A stretch of DNA of 64,000 nucleotides from Methanothrix thermoacetophila PT (lineage in GTDB: Archaea > Halobacteriota > Methanosarcinia > Methanotrichales > Methanotrichaceae), in assembly GCF_000014945.1 (NCBI RefSeq), contig NC_008553.1, forward strand, positions 372,001 through 436,000, in the 5' to 3' direction. The translations under genes and the position numbers were made by a program. Each line of letters starts with the position of its first letter. Position 1 is the stretch's first letter. This document shows, piece after piece, positions 27,237-35,573 of this stretch. The notes under the pieces were generated by a model, which was not told where the DNA came from, did not search any database, and saw nothing but the letters and a program-made list of their open reading frames with translations.

Positions 27237-27328
27237 GGACCTTGGCCGGATAAGAGCCAAAACCCAGAGATTCGGGCTTTACTGCTTTTTGAGGTCTGAG
27301 ACGCCTTAATCCTTATTTGGACACGTCC
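27237..27328 (-). mobile_element. Family A element, copy 6 (reverse orientation)
   Basis: This 92-bp copy starts GGACCTTGGCCGGATAAGAG and ends CCTTATTTGGACACGTCC. The flanks TGGAGCTG and TAGACATG match at five of eight positions, so the target duplication is decayed. It lies just upstream of the aldehyde dehydrogenase promoter. Confidence 0.8.
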
Positions 27329-27341
27329 TAGACATGAGACC

Positions 27342-27357
27342 AAATATTTCTATATCG
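27342..27357 (+). promoter_or_regulatory. TATA box for aldehyde dehydrogenase gene
   Basis: AAATATTTCTATATCG lies about 20-30 bases before the ATG at 27376. No ribosome-binding site is seen, which fits a leaderless transcript. Confidence 0.45.
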
Positions 27358-27375
27358 TTCTCCTGATATCCTCTC

Positions 27376-28803
27376 ATGTACCGTTCGATGATGCTGATAA
27401 ACGGGGAGCGTGTTGAGGGCGCTTCTGGGAGATATGACCTCATACATAATCCAGCAAACCAGGAGGCTGTGGCGGAGGTTGCGATCGGAGATGTCATTGA
27501 TGCTGTCAAAGCGCTCGAGTCTGCACAGCGTGCATTTCCAGGATGGTCATCCATACCTGCAACAAAAAGATGTACCCTGCTGCATGATGCAGCTGAGATC
27601 GTGAGGGAGAGAGCAGATAACATCGCGAAACTTCTCACAATGGAGATGGGGAAGCCCATCAGGGACTCCAGGAGGGAGGTCCTCTCAGCCGCCGATTCTC
27701 TAGATTACTTCGCGGAGGAGGGGCTGAGAAACATTGGAGAGTGGATCAGCGCGGGCGATACGAGGAGCATAGTGGTAAGGCAACCAGTTGGTGTTGTCTC
27801 CCTCATAACACCCTGGAATTATCCTGTGGAGCTGCTCGCCTGGAAGGTCGGCCCGGCGCTCGCTGCGGGCTGCACCGCAGTGGCGAAGCCATCAAGTCTG
27901 GCGCCGGTTGCGGCCACGGAGTTCGTCATGGCGATCAACGACGCCGGACTTCCGCCGGGTGTTATGAACATCGTCCATGGATCAGGTGACACTATCGGCG
28001 CTGAGCTTGTGAAGAATCCGATACCGAGAAAGATCTCATTCACTGGCGAGACATCCACAGGTAGATGGATAATGGGAACCGCGGCAGAGTATCTGAAGAG
28101 GATCTCCCTTGAGCTCGGCGGGCACGCGCCCATGATCGTGTTCGATGATGCGGACATTGATACAGCCGCAGGCGCATGCGTGAGAAGGGCATTCGGCAAC
28201 ATGGGCCAGGTCTGCATTTCCGTGAACAGGGTGTATGTGGATGAATCGATTGCAGAGGATTTTACGGAGAAGGTGATCAGGAGAACGCTAGAGCTCAGGA
28301 TCGGCGACCCGCTAGATCCAGATGTGGATCTGGGCCCGATGGTGAGCGAGGCCCAGCGGAGAAAGACCAGGGAGCACATAGAGGATGCTGTTGATAGGGG
28401 TGCCAATATCCTCTGCGGCGGCCGCGAGCCCGAGGGATTCACCAGAGGTTATTACTTCATGCCCACCGTTCTAACAGATGTCGATCACACCATGCGTATC
28501 ATGAGGGAGGAGACGTTCGGGCCAGTCGCCCCGATCATGCGGTTCAGGGACGAGGAGGAAGCTGTCAGGCTCGCGAACGATACAGAGTACGGTCTTGCAG
28601 CTTACGTTTATACAAACAGCCTGAGTAGAGCGGTTCGCACAGCTGAGAGGCTCGAGGCGGGAAGCGTCGGTGTGAATGTCGGAAGCGTTATAGATCGCCA
28701 CGCTCCATTCGGCGGCTGGAAGCAGAGCGGCATCGGCAGGGAGCTGTCCCACAGAGGCATCGAGGAATATATGGAGATAAAGCACATAAGGCTGGGGCTC
28801 TGA
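27376..28803 (+). CDS. NAD(P)-dependent aldehyde dehydrogenase (succinate-semialdehyde type)
   Basis: The 475-residue enzyme has the family landmarks: TPWNYPVELLAWKVGPALAA, KPSSLAP, the catalytic Glu in LELGGHAP, the catalytic Cys in NMGQVCISVNRVYV and the C-terminal ETFGPVAPIM and PFGGWKQSG. It oxidises an aldehyde to the acid with NAD(P). The length and motifs are closest to succinate-semialdehyde or lactaldehyde dehydrogenases. The physiological substrate is not certain. The next gene, a K+ channel, starts 12 bases later, so they may share a transcript. Confidence 0.9.
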   Translation: MYRSMMLINGERVEGASGRYDLIHNPANQEAVAEVAIGDVIDAVKALESAQRAFPGWSSIPATKRCTLLHDAAEIVRERADNIAKLLTMEMGKPIRDSRREVLSAADSLDYFAEEGLRNIGEWISAGDTRSIVVRQPVGVVSLITPWNYPVELLAWKVGPALAAGCTAVAKPSSLAPVAATEFVMAINDAGLPPGVMNIVHGSGDTIGAELVKNPIPRKISFTGETSTGRWIMGTAAEYLKRISLELGGHAPMIVFDDADIDTAAGACVRRAFGNMGQVCISVNRVYVDESIAEDFTEKVIRRTLELRIGDPLDPDVDLGPMVSEAQRRKTREHIEDAVDRGANILCGGREPEGFTRGYYFMPTVLTDVDHTMRIMREETFGPVAPIMRFRDEEEAVRLANDTEYGLAAYVYTNSLSRAVRTAERLEAGSVGVNVGSVIDRHAPFGGWKQSGIGRELSHRGIEEYMEIKHIRLGL

Positions 28804-28815
28804 AAGCTCTCCTGA

Positions 28816-30189
28816 ATGGTCGAGAGCATAGATGCCAGGGGCGCTGCTAGGGCAGTGTTCTTCACGGTTGTAATAGTGGCAGTATACAGCGCCATCTACA
28901 TGATTCTCATGCGGTATGAGGGCAGGTCCGAGCTTGCCCATCCGATGAACGCTGTGTACTGGGTTGTGATGACCATTACGACCGTCGGCTACGGGGACAT
29001 AGTCTTCAGCAGCTCTCTGGGGCGCCTATTCAGCATCGTGGTGAGCCTGAGCGGTATAGCTCTGGTCTTCGCTTTTGTCTTGCCTGGCATCGTGACACCG
29101 TGGTTCGAGCATCTCGGAAGAGAACTTCCCGAAAGGGTGCCGGAGTGGATGAGCGGCCACATCCTGATCTGCGGCTATGGCCCGATGGTCGAGAGGCTGA
29201 CAGAAAGGCTCGATGAGATGGGAATTGAGTTTGCGATAGTCGAGAGCAGAGAATCTGTGGCAAGGAGCATCTTCAAAAGGTACATTACCGTCTGGGGAGA
29301 CCCATCGGATGTGCAGGTCTTGAGAAACGCAAACATATCGACGGCCAGGATGGTCATGGTGAACTATACAGATGAGGTAAACGCGGATGTGATTCTTACG
29401 ATCAGGGAGGTCTCCAGAGTCGAGATAATCGCGATGGTCGAGGACCTGAGACACTCCAGGTTTCTGAGCTATGCCGGAGCCTCCAGGGTTCTCTCGCCCA
29501 AGACGATGCTGGGAACGTTCGTCGCACAGATATCAAATCCATCCTGCGGGGAGTGCATTTTTCCAGGGGCGGTTCAGCTCTTTGGCACTTTGAGCCTGGT
29601 GGAGGTACCTGTGCTTCCTGGCAGTCCTCTCTCTGAAAGAGAAATCTCAGATCCTCTCCTGATCCAGACAGGGGCTGCTATCGCCGGTCTATGGAAGAGG
29701 GGGGAGTTCATGCCCAGACCGGCTGGGACCGAACGCATCTCCACCGGATCGGTCGTTCTTGCAGTGGGGGATTCGGAGCAGCTCATGCGCCTCAGGTCGC
29801 TGGGTGCTGGAGATGAGATGGAGAAGAGGTTTCTCGTCGTGGGATACGGCGACGTTGGGCAGAGGCTTGTCCGAGTCTTGTGCGAGCACGGGGTAGTGCC
29901 TGTAGTTGTGGACAGGCGGGATCTGGCCACGGATCGGTTCGAGCACGTCAGGGGCGACGGCTACTCAGAGGATGTCCTCGTCAGGGCTGGCGTGAAAGAG
30001 GCAACATGCATAATGATCATGCTGAACAACGATCATGACGCGATATACGCGACACTCGTCGCCAGGAACCTGAACCCGGACGCGTTCATAATAGCAAGAG
30101 CAAACCATCTCAAAACCACGGAGAAGCTCTACAGGGCTGGAGCAGACTATGTGGCATCTGTGCCTATGGTAGGAGCAAGATGCTCCTGA
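28816..30189 (+). CDS. K+ channel protein with two RCK (TrkA) domains, 5' part of split gene
   Basis: The 457-residue part has two membrane helices flanking the K+ filter TVGYGD, followed by a TrkA-N domain (ILICGYGPMVERL), a TrkA-C domain and a second TrkA-N domain (FLVVGYGDVGQRL). The frame then ends abruptly at VPMVGARCS. The missing TrkA-C domain is coded in another frame from 30180. One extra base at about 30179 would restore a 550-residue protein. This is either a true frameshift, two coupled genes, or a sequencing error. The protein would gate K+ flux in response to nucleotide binding. Confidence 0.88.
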   Translation: MVESIDARGAARAVFFTVVIVAVYSAIYMILMRYEGRSELAHPMNAVYWVVMTITTVGYGDIVFSSSLGRLFSIVVSLSGIALVFAFVLPGIVTPWFEHLGRELPERVPEWMSGHILICGYGPMVERLTERLDEMGIEFAIVESRESVARSIFKRYITVWGDPSDVQVLRNANISTARMVMVNYTDEVNADVILTIREVSRVEIIAMVEDLRHSRFLSYAGASRVLSPKTMLGTFVAQISNPSCGECIFPGAVQLFGTLSLVEVPVLPGSPLSEREISDPLLIQTGAAIAGLWKRGEFMPRPAGTERISTGSVVLAVGDSEQLMRLRSLGAGDEMEKRFLVVGYGDVGQRLVRVLCEHGVVPVVVDRRDLATDRFEHVRGDGYSEDVLVRAGVKEATCIMIMLNNDHDAIYATLVARNLNPDAFIIARANHLKTTEKLYRAGADYVASVPMVGARCS

Positions 30190-30470
30190 ACATGATCACC
30201 CCGGAGAGCGAGGATCTGACGATACTCTATGAGGGCCTGGAGCTCAGGAGGTATGAGGTCCGTAGAAGATCCCATATGGCACGCAGGACTTTGAGAGAGC
30301 TGGCACTCATAGAGCGTTTCGGATGCGCTGTTGTGGCGATCAATCGGGCCGGGGATGCCTTACTAAGCCTCTCAGGGGAGACGGAGGTACTGCCTGGAGA
30401 TGTGCTCATCCTCCTCGGGCCGCCGGGATCCATGGACAGGTTCAGCAGGGTCTTCGGAGATGGTGGATAG
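30180..30470 (+). CDS. TrkA-C (RCK_C) domain, 3' part of split K+ channel gene
   Basis: The 96-residue frame contains a complete TrkA-C domain (ARRTLRELALIERFGCAVVA through EVLPGDVLILLGP). Its ATG overlaps the stop of the upstream part (ATGCTCCTGA), so translation could be coupled. In the family this domain is the C-terminus of the same chain, and the junction sequence (GAR then MLLNMITP) reads through in homologues. The truD gene starts right after its stop. Confidence 0.75.
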   Translation: MLLNMITPESEDLTILYEGLELRRYEVRRRSHMARRTLRELALIERFGCAVVAINRAGDALLSLSGETEVLPGDVLILLGPPGSMDRFSRVFGDGG

Positions 30471-31772
30471 ATGGAGGGGCTTATTCCAGCGGCTGAGCGC
30501 GACAAAGCTTTGGGCATGGAGATCTACATCACCAGAACTCCTGGCATCGGTGGGGTTATACGCAAGAGCCCCGAGGATTTCGTCGTCGAGGAGATATTTG
30601 ATGAGGATCATTACGAGGGTGGGAGGTATCTCGTCGTCGAGGTCGAGAAGCGTGACTGGGACACGCACAAACTGGTAAGAGAGATCGCGAGGGCCCTCAG
30701 AATAAGCCAGAGGCGAATAAGCTTCGCAGGCACCAAGGACAGGAGGGCGGTCACAAGGCAGAGAATGGCGATCATGAACCTCGATGAGGATGAGCTGATA
30801 GATCTGAGAATCCCTGATCTCAAGATCTCTGTTCTCGGAAGAACAAACAGGCCTCTCGGTCTTGGAGATCTGAAAGGCAACCGCTTCAGGATTGTGATAA
30901 GAGATCTCGCAGTCGATGTAGATTCCGCCAGGGAGCGTATGGAGCGCATAACCTCTGAGATACTGGAGATCGGGGGAGTCCCGAACTACTTCGGCGTCCA
31001 GAGGTTCGGCGAGATCCGGCCTGTGACGCATCTTGTTGGCGAGGCGATCGTGAGAGGAGATCTGGAGCGTGCGGTATTCACCTATCTCTCCATGCCATTT
31101 GATGGTGAGCCTGAGGAGACGAGGGCTGCGCGTGAGGAGCTCTGGGAATCGGGGGATGTGAGAGCAGCGCTCAGGAGATACCCGAGGCATCTCACATACG
31201 AGCTGGCTATGCTGAACCATCTGGTCTCCAGTCCAGGAGATCATGCAGGCGCTTTGATGGTTCTCCCTGATAACCTGAGGAGGATGTTCGTTCATGCCTA
31301 CCAGTCATATCTCTTCAACAGAATGCTCAGCATGCGTCTCCGGAGATGCCTCACATTCGAGCCGGTGGAAGGGGATATCGTCTGCTTCTCCAAAGATGGA
31401 ATGCCGGATGTGAGCAGGATTGAGAGAGTGACAGCAGAGAACATCGAGGCCGTAAAGAGGTTGTTTGATCGAAAACGCGCATTCGTCACCCTCCCGCTGA
31501 TCGGATATGAGTCTGAGCTTGCTGATGGCGAGCAGGGCGAGATCGAACGTAGCATCTTGGAATCAGAGGGGATTTCCAGGGAGAGCTTCTCTGTGAAGAC
31601 CTGTCCGGATCTGAGCTCACCCGGCGCGAGAAGGCCAGCTCTTCTGCAGGTTGATCCGGTCTTCGAACTTGGTGCTGAAAGCGCATGCATTCGGTTCTCC
31701 CTTCCTCCTGGATCGTATGCAACGGTGGTGCTGAGGGAGTACATGAAGGATACCAGGGATGTATCCGAATGA
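30471..31772 (+). CDS. truD: tRNA pseudouridine synthase D, 3' end altered by element insertion
   Basis: The 433-residue enzyme makes pseudouridine at tRNA position 13. The catalytic motif is FAGTKDRRAVTRQ at about residue 85, and the TRUD insert domain with NYFGVQRFGEIRPVTH follows. The ATG follows the stop of the RCK gene directly, so it is in the same operon. The last four codons (DVSE) and the stop come from element A copy 7, which is inserted at 31757. Without the element and its target duplication the frame would continue for about 14 more codons to a TAA at 31898. Confidence 0.93.
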   Translation: MEGLIPAAERDKALGMEIYITRTPGIGGVIRKSPEDFVVEEIFDEDHYEGGRYLVVEVEKRDWDTHKLVREIARALRISQRRISFAGTKDRRAVTRQRMAIMNLDEDELIDLRIPDLKISVLGRTNRPLGLGDLKGNRFRIVIRDLAVDVDSARERMERITSEILEIGGVPNYFGVQRFGEIRPVTHLVGEAIVRGDLERAVFTYLSMPFDGEPEETRAAREELWESGDVRAALRRYPRHLTYELAMLNHLVSSPGDHAGALMVLPDNLRRMFVHAYQSYLFNRMLSMRLRRCLTFEPVEGDIVCFSKDGMPDVSRIERVTAENIEAVKRLFDRKRAFVTLPLIGYESELADGEQGEIERSILESEGISRESFSVKTCPDLSSPGARRPALLQVDPVFELGAESACIRFSLPPGSYATVVLREYMKDTRDVSE

Positions 31773-31846
31773 GGATTAGGTGTGTCCGACCTGTTTGAGG
31801 CAATAAGGTCCGGATTTCTGGCCTCGGCTCTTATTCGGACACGTCC
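31757..31846 (+). mobile_element. Family A MITE-like element, copy 7 (in truD 3' end)
   Basis: This 90-bp element starts GGATGTATCCGAATGAGG and ends CTTATTCGGACACGTCC. It is flanked by GATACCAG and GATAGCAG, seven of eight bases alike. Its left end overlaps the last codons and stop of truD. It is about 80 percent like copy 5 by eye. Confidence 0.9.
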
Positions 31847-31930
31847 GATAGCAGGAGAGCAAATGATAAATCACATGAGGTGCTCCTGGGGATATTCTAA
31901 CTATAGGGAGACGCCGCTACTGATTCGTAC

Positions 31931-33199
31931 ATGGCAGATCCGCAAAACCAGAGATCCGGCATGAACCTCACATATTCGGGAAGGACCAGACAGAAGTACC
32001 TCGGGAACAAGGGGCTCATTGTGCTCATATCGCTACTGAGCGCCTTTGTACCGCTATCGACAGATCTGTATCTTCCTGCGCTTCCTGGAATGGCAGATTA
32101 TTTTTGCGTCTCTTCAGACCTCGCAAACCTCACCTTAACAATGTTCTTCCTATCATTTGGCGCAGGCACCCTCCTTTGGGGCCCGCTCAGCGACAGGTAT
32201 GGCCGCAGGCCGATGCTTCTTATAGGTCTCTCCTTGTATTCAATTGCCAGCCTCGCATGTGCGTTCTCCACAGATATCCACCTGCTGATAGCATTTCGCG
32301 CTCTGGAGGGGATCGGCGGAAGCAGTGGGTTTGCCGTGGCCACTGCCATGATCAAGGATGTGTACGATGTCAGGAGCAGGGAGCCCATATTGGCAGTGGT
32401 ACAGACGATGGTCCTGATTTCCCCGGTGTCGGCGCCTGTTATCGGTGCCATCCTGCTAAAATTCACTACATGGCGCGGGCTCTTCGAGGCCCTGGCATTC
32501 ATAGGCTTACTGGCACTTGCAGGAAGCATCGCTCTCCAGGAGACGCTGGAGAGACGCTGCAGCGGCTCGCTGCTTCATTCACTGGGAAGGCTGTATGTGG
32601 TTGCAAGAAATCCAGCGTTCGCATCGCTTCTGCTTCTGTTCTCTCTTCCAAGCATTTGCGCGCTGGCCTTCATAGCATCATCCTCTTACATTTACATCAG
32701 GGGCTTCGGGCTGAGCGAGCTGGAGTACAGCTACTTCTTCGCGTTCAACGCCATCGGGATGATCTCCTCTCCGACAATCTACCTGAAGCTCTCAAGAAGG
32801 ATGTGCCGCAGGTCATTCGTAACGATGTGCTTCGGTGTGATGATCTTGAGCGGGACGCTGATTCTGATTCTGGGGACATGGAGCCCATGGATATTCGCAG
32901 TCGCGCTCCTGCCATCGACAATCGCCGCGGGGGCTGTTCGCACGCCAGGGACCAACCTGATGCTCGAGCAGCAGAGGGAGGATACGGGATCTGCAGCTGC
33001 TCTGATGAGCTGTTTTGGAATAATTGCAGGAAGCATCGGCATGACTTTGATATCCATGACCAGGGAAAACATGATTCCGGCTCTGGGGATGATGTACATG
33101 CTCATCGGCACCATCTGCGCAATACTGTGGCATTACATCTCGAAGAAACCATATGTTAGTCACGTTCCTGACAGATATGCCACAGCGACAGGTAGCTGA
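31931..33199 (+). CDS. MFS transporter, Bcr/CflA drug-efflux type
   Basis: The 422-residue protein has about twelve membrane helices. The first loop carries the MFS motif A (GPLSDRYGRRPM), and helix 1 has LSTDLYLPALP, typical of the Bcr/CflA drug:H+ antiporters with a Asp in helix 1. Substrates in that family include bicyclomycin and chloramphenicol-like drugs; here the substrate is unknown. An ATG at 31961 is an alternative start. It stands alone after truD and its inserted element. Confidence 0.9.
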   Translation: MADPQNQRSGMNLTYSGRTRQKYLGNKGLIVLISLLSAFVPLSTDLYLPALPGMADYFCVSSDLANLTLTMFFLSFGAGTLLWGPLSDRYGRRPMLLIGLSLYSIASLACAFSTDIHLLIAFRALEGIGGSSGFAVATAMIKDVYDVRSREPILAVVQTMVLISPVSAPVIGAILLKFTTWRGLFEALAFIGLLALAGSIALQETLERRCSGSLLHSLGRLYVVARNPAFASLLLLFSLPSICALAFIASSSYIYIRGFGLSELEYSYFFAFNAIGMISSPTIYLKLSRRMCRRSFVTMCFGVMILSGTLILILGTWSPWIFAVALLPSTIAAGAVRTPGTNLMLEQQREDTGSAAALMSCFGIIAGSIGMTLISMTRENMIPALGMMYMLIGTICAILWHYISKKPYVSHVPDRYATATGS

Positions 33200-33328
33200 G
33201 AAGATGAGGAGGGCGTGCTTATCACTATGTGCTGAATGTGCGTGCACGCCACAGGCGTATGATTACAGAATGCTCAGCTGCTATTAATAAAAATTCACAA
33301 AATTTTCTGTCAGTATGCAGCTCCTCGC

Positions 33329-33442
33329 CATGCTCAATAGGTCGATGTAACTTGCCCTCTCGGCAGATTTCTGGATCTATGACTGCGCCGATGATAGCGG
33401 CTTCTTGATCATAACATAAGTACGCCCACGATATTGAGCAAA
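33329..33442 (-). mobile_element. Family B MITE-like element, copy 2 (reverse orientation)
   Basis: It begins CATGCTCAATAGGTCGATG and ends CACGATATTGAGCAA. The interior CCCTCTCGGCAGATTTCTGG matches the other family B copies in reverse. It fills most of the 288-bp gap between the MFS and CobT-like genes. Confidence 0.75.
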
Positions 33443-33487
33443 TATCTTTCCTGAAAATCTATGCATCCGCATATCTTTCGGCGAAGC

Positions 33488-34543
33488 TCATGCTTTGGAT
33501 GCGCATCCTGGAAGCTCCACAGTCATCAGCACTCTGTCAGTCTCCTCAACCAGTCTCTCCTGCGTTACGCCGAGGATGCCTGCGAGGAGCGCAGCACCTC
33601 CCGCGCCGACCCCTTCCTTCACGAAGCCCCTGGTGAACGCCTGGATCACGGGAATCCTGGATCTCTCAAGGCCTGGATCGACAACGTAGTAATTCCATCC
33701 TGAATCCTCGACGATATCTCTGAAGCTTGCGCTGGGATCCTCGGCCACATATTTTGTTGTGGCTATCGAGAAATCGCCCTCGATCCCAAGCCGTTTTGCC
33801 AGAAGGAGCACTGCAGCGAGCTGGGTTCCGCCGGAGAGAACCACACGCGTGGTTGAGCCGATGCCTTTGAGAAGGCCCAGGGCACATGGGATCATCGGGT
33901 CTCCGAACTCCACGATCGCCCGCATTATGTCATCTCTGAATTCCCCTGGCTCTGAATCGCATCTCCTCAGAGCCTGCCTGACGATCTCCGACTTGAGCTC
34001 AATTGGGTTTGAATCGAAGCTGCTGCTGACGCTCCCATTGTATCCTATGGCGCGCAGGACTGCGAGAGCTGTGGTTGTGCCTCCGGCGATGGACTCTCCA
34101 ATGAATATGCAGTCTGAGAGTGCCGATACCTTTCTTCCGAGGAGCGCGGCCTTCTCCAGTATCTCAGGAGCCTCGGGCACGCCTGGGGTGTATCTGATAT
34201 CTCCGCCTGCCGCACCACCAAGTTCAACATATGGAACAGCGGGCTTCTTATCAAGACCGCTGGCGACGAAGAGCGCCGGAACCCCAGTCAGGCTCAGCGC
34301 GGCCCTTGTGATTATGCCGGGCGTTGGGCATCCGCCGGGCGTCTCCGGAAGCCCTGGCATTGTGACGATCCTGTTGAACTCGACCAGCTCCGCATCCGCG
34401 CCCGGTGTGTAGAACGTGAACTCGGGCGTGACGCCTGCGGCGCTCACTCCTGGGATCTTTCCGACGTGTGTGTTTGAGATTATGCACATGAAGAGAGGCC
34501 GCAAGGGCCTGAAATCGAAATCCGGGTGTATCCATCTGGGCAT
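33488..34543 (-). CDS. CobT-like protein, UPF0284 family
   Basis: The 351-residue protein belongs to the archaeal UPF0284 group related to nicotinate-nucleotide:dimethylbenzimidazole phosphoribosyltransferase. It has ISNTHVGKIPGVSAAGVTPE near the N-terminus, FIGESIAGGTTTALAVL in the middle and LSGGTQLAAVLLLA. In methanogens it would act in building the lower-ligand nucleotide of cobamides, but the base used is unknown. A TATA-like box at 34564-34575 lies about 25 bases before the ATG. It complements cbiP at 17194, though not adjacent. Confidence 0.87.
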   Translation of the reverse strand: MPRWIHPDFDFRPLRPLFMCIISNTHVGKIPGVSAAGVTPEFTFYTPGADAELVEFNRIVTMPGLPETPGGCPTPGIITRAALSLTGVPALFVASGLDKKPAVPYVELGGAAGGDIRYTPGVPEAPEILEKAALLGRKVSALSDCIFIGESIAGGTTTALAVLRAIGYNGSVSSSFDSNPIELKSEIVRQALRRCDSEPGEFRDDIMRAIVEFGDPMIPCALGLLKGIGSTTRVVLSGGTQLAAVLLLAKRLGIEGDFSIATTKYVAEDPSASFRDIVEDSGWNYYVVDPGLERSRIPVIQAFTRGFVKEGVGAGGAALLAGILGVTQERLVEETDRVLMTVELPGCASKA

Positions 34544-34563
34544 GATCTATACTCTGCAAAGGT

Positions 34564-34575
34564 CTATATTAAATC
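34564..34575 (-). promoter_or_regulatory. TATA box for CobT-like gene
   Basis: Read leftward ATTTAATATAGA lies about 25 bases before the ATG at 34543, so the transcript should have almost no leader. Confidence 0.5.
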
Positions 34576-34699
34576 AACGGTGGATTATTTAAATCAAATT
34601 TATTTGACTAATGCTCAAGAGCGGCTTAGCAGGCCGCGATTCGTCTGACACTTCCGCCCCACAGACCTATTCCAGATGGCTTATTCCAGATCGCCTTCA

Positions 34700-34901
34700 T
34701 GATACACATGTCACTCCTTGAGGGCTGGATTCGCTACGGCCCCTGGCCATCGATTTAACTCTGGGGGAGAGGGCGCAGTGTGAATGAAAACGAAGCCCTC
34801 CCTGCCTATGGCATTCTCAACGATAGATAGTTCTGTGATACAAGTGGTGGCTATGAAGTGGATAGCCCTGCCCTTCGGGGCAGGATAGTTCACTGCATGT
34901 A
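34700..34901 (+). mobile_element. Possible remnant of an IS200/IS605-type right end
   Basis: The sequence resembles the 3' flank of tnpB genes: a short coding-like tail (SVNENEALPAYGILND in one frame), then a stem-loop CCTGCCC-TTCG-GGGCAGG at 34867-34884, and then ATAGTTCAC. In IS605 elements such a hairpin marks the right end and the guide RNA region. No transposase body is present on either side. The assignment rests on remembered pattern only. Confidence 0.35.
34867..34884 (+). repeat. Perfect hairpin with TTCG tetraloop
   Basis: The seven-base stem CCTGCCC/GGGCAGG closes a TTCG loop, which would be very stable as RNA. It could be the right-end hairpin of an IS605 remnant or a terminator. 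Confidence 0.85.
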
Positions 34902-35096
34902 GGCGTCTCAAAATTGCCAGGAGCATTGATTTATGTGGATCGCATTGGGCGTGTCCGAATAAGAATGAATTTAGAGATCTGTGGCTTACTCCTTGTGGAT
35001 GGAGAAGACACTTAATCCTTATTCGGACAGGGTCATCGCATTTCCGCACAGGATCAACACAGATCTGCATCATTGCTCAAACAGTTTCGAGACGAC
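34902..35096 (+). mobile_element. Family C element, copy 1, interrupted by element A
   Basis: The ends are GCGTCTCAAAATT and GTTTCGAGACGAC, inverted repeats with core GTCTC. Removing element A (34947-35034) and one copy of its 8-bp duplication leaves 99 bp that align along their whole length with the reverse of 58631-58728 (98 bp). It is noncoding. Confidence 0.8.
34947..35034 (-). mobile_element. Family A MITE-like element, copy 8, nested in family C
   Basis: This 88-bp element starts GGGCGTGTCCGAATAAG and ends CCTTATTCGGACAGGGTC. It is flanked by a perfect 8-bp duplication ATCGCATT (34939-34946 and 35035-35042). The flanking DNA is one family C element, so A inserted after C. Confidence 0.93.
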
Positions 35097-35218
35097 TTCA
35101 CACATGAGTAGAGAATGCTGGAATAATTTCTGTAAAAACACCTATGACCCAAGGTCACCCATGTGAAAATGGACCTTTGCGAGAACCATTTTCATACCAA
35201 TGTTTATGTTTTGCATAT

Positions 35219-35335
35219 TTTGCTCGATATCGCGAGTGTACTTGAGTTATGATCAAGAAGCCACTATCATCGGGGCAGTCATAGATCCAGAAATCTGCCG
35301 AGAGGGCAATTCACCCCAACATATTGGGCATGTTC
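35219..35335 (+). mobile_element. Family B MITE-like element, copy 3
   Basis: It begins TTGCTCGATATCGCGAGTG and ends ACATATTGGGCATGTTC, with the shared interior CCAGAAATCTGCCGAGAGGG. Confidence 0.75.
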
Positions 35336-35364
35336 TATTTTGAGCCTGTCTCGCCATCCCGCTG

Positions 35365-35473
35365 TCATCGATAGATATGATTAGCAACTATAACCCAAAT
35401 AACATATCCCAGCACCGACTAATCTTAGTGGATGAGGTCATCGATGGATATGATCAGCACCTATAACCCAAAT
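35365..35473 (+). repeat. 36-bp direct repeat pair, 73 bp apart
   Basis: TCATCGATAGATATGATTAG and the following CAACTATAACCCAAAT (35365-35400) recur at 35438-35473 with three mismatches. There are only two copies, so this is not a CRISPR. Confidence 0.8.
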
Positions 35474-35526
35474 GCATGGCAAGACACCATGTCATAACTG
35501 ATGGGCAGCTGGTTTCAAGACGACTT

Positions 35527-35572
35527 CTTACTATTACCTCGCGAGGAGGTGTTAGTGTTATTCAGACAGCCC
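35527..35572 (+). repeat. Family D repeat, copy 1
   Basis: About 46 bp containing CTCGCGAGGAGGTGTTAGTG followed by TTATTCAGACAG recur at 59148-59196. The right part looks like an end of family A. Confidence 0.65.
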
Positions 35573-35573
35573 C

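Noticed and set aside
26967-27299. Rightward 110-codon frame after the radical SAM gene
   Set aside because: It ends inside element A, lacks a ribosome-binding site and has no family-like sequence.
30170-30190. Programmed ribosomal frameshift in the K+ channel gene
   Set aside because: No slippery heptamer or downstream structure is evident at the junction; simple mutation, fission or sequence error is more likely.
34711-35073. Leftward 120-codon frame in the repeat island
   Set aside because: It is made of element A, element C and IS-like remnant sequence; no promoter or family likeness.
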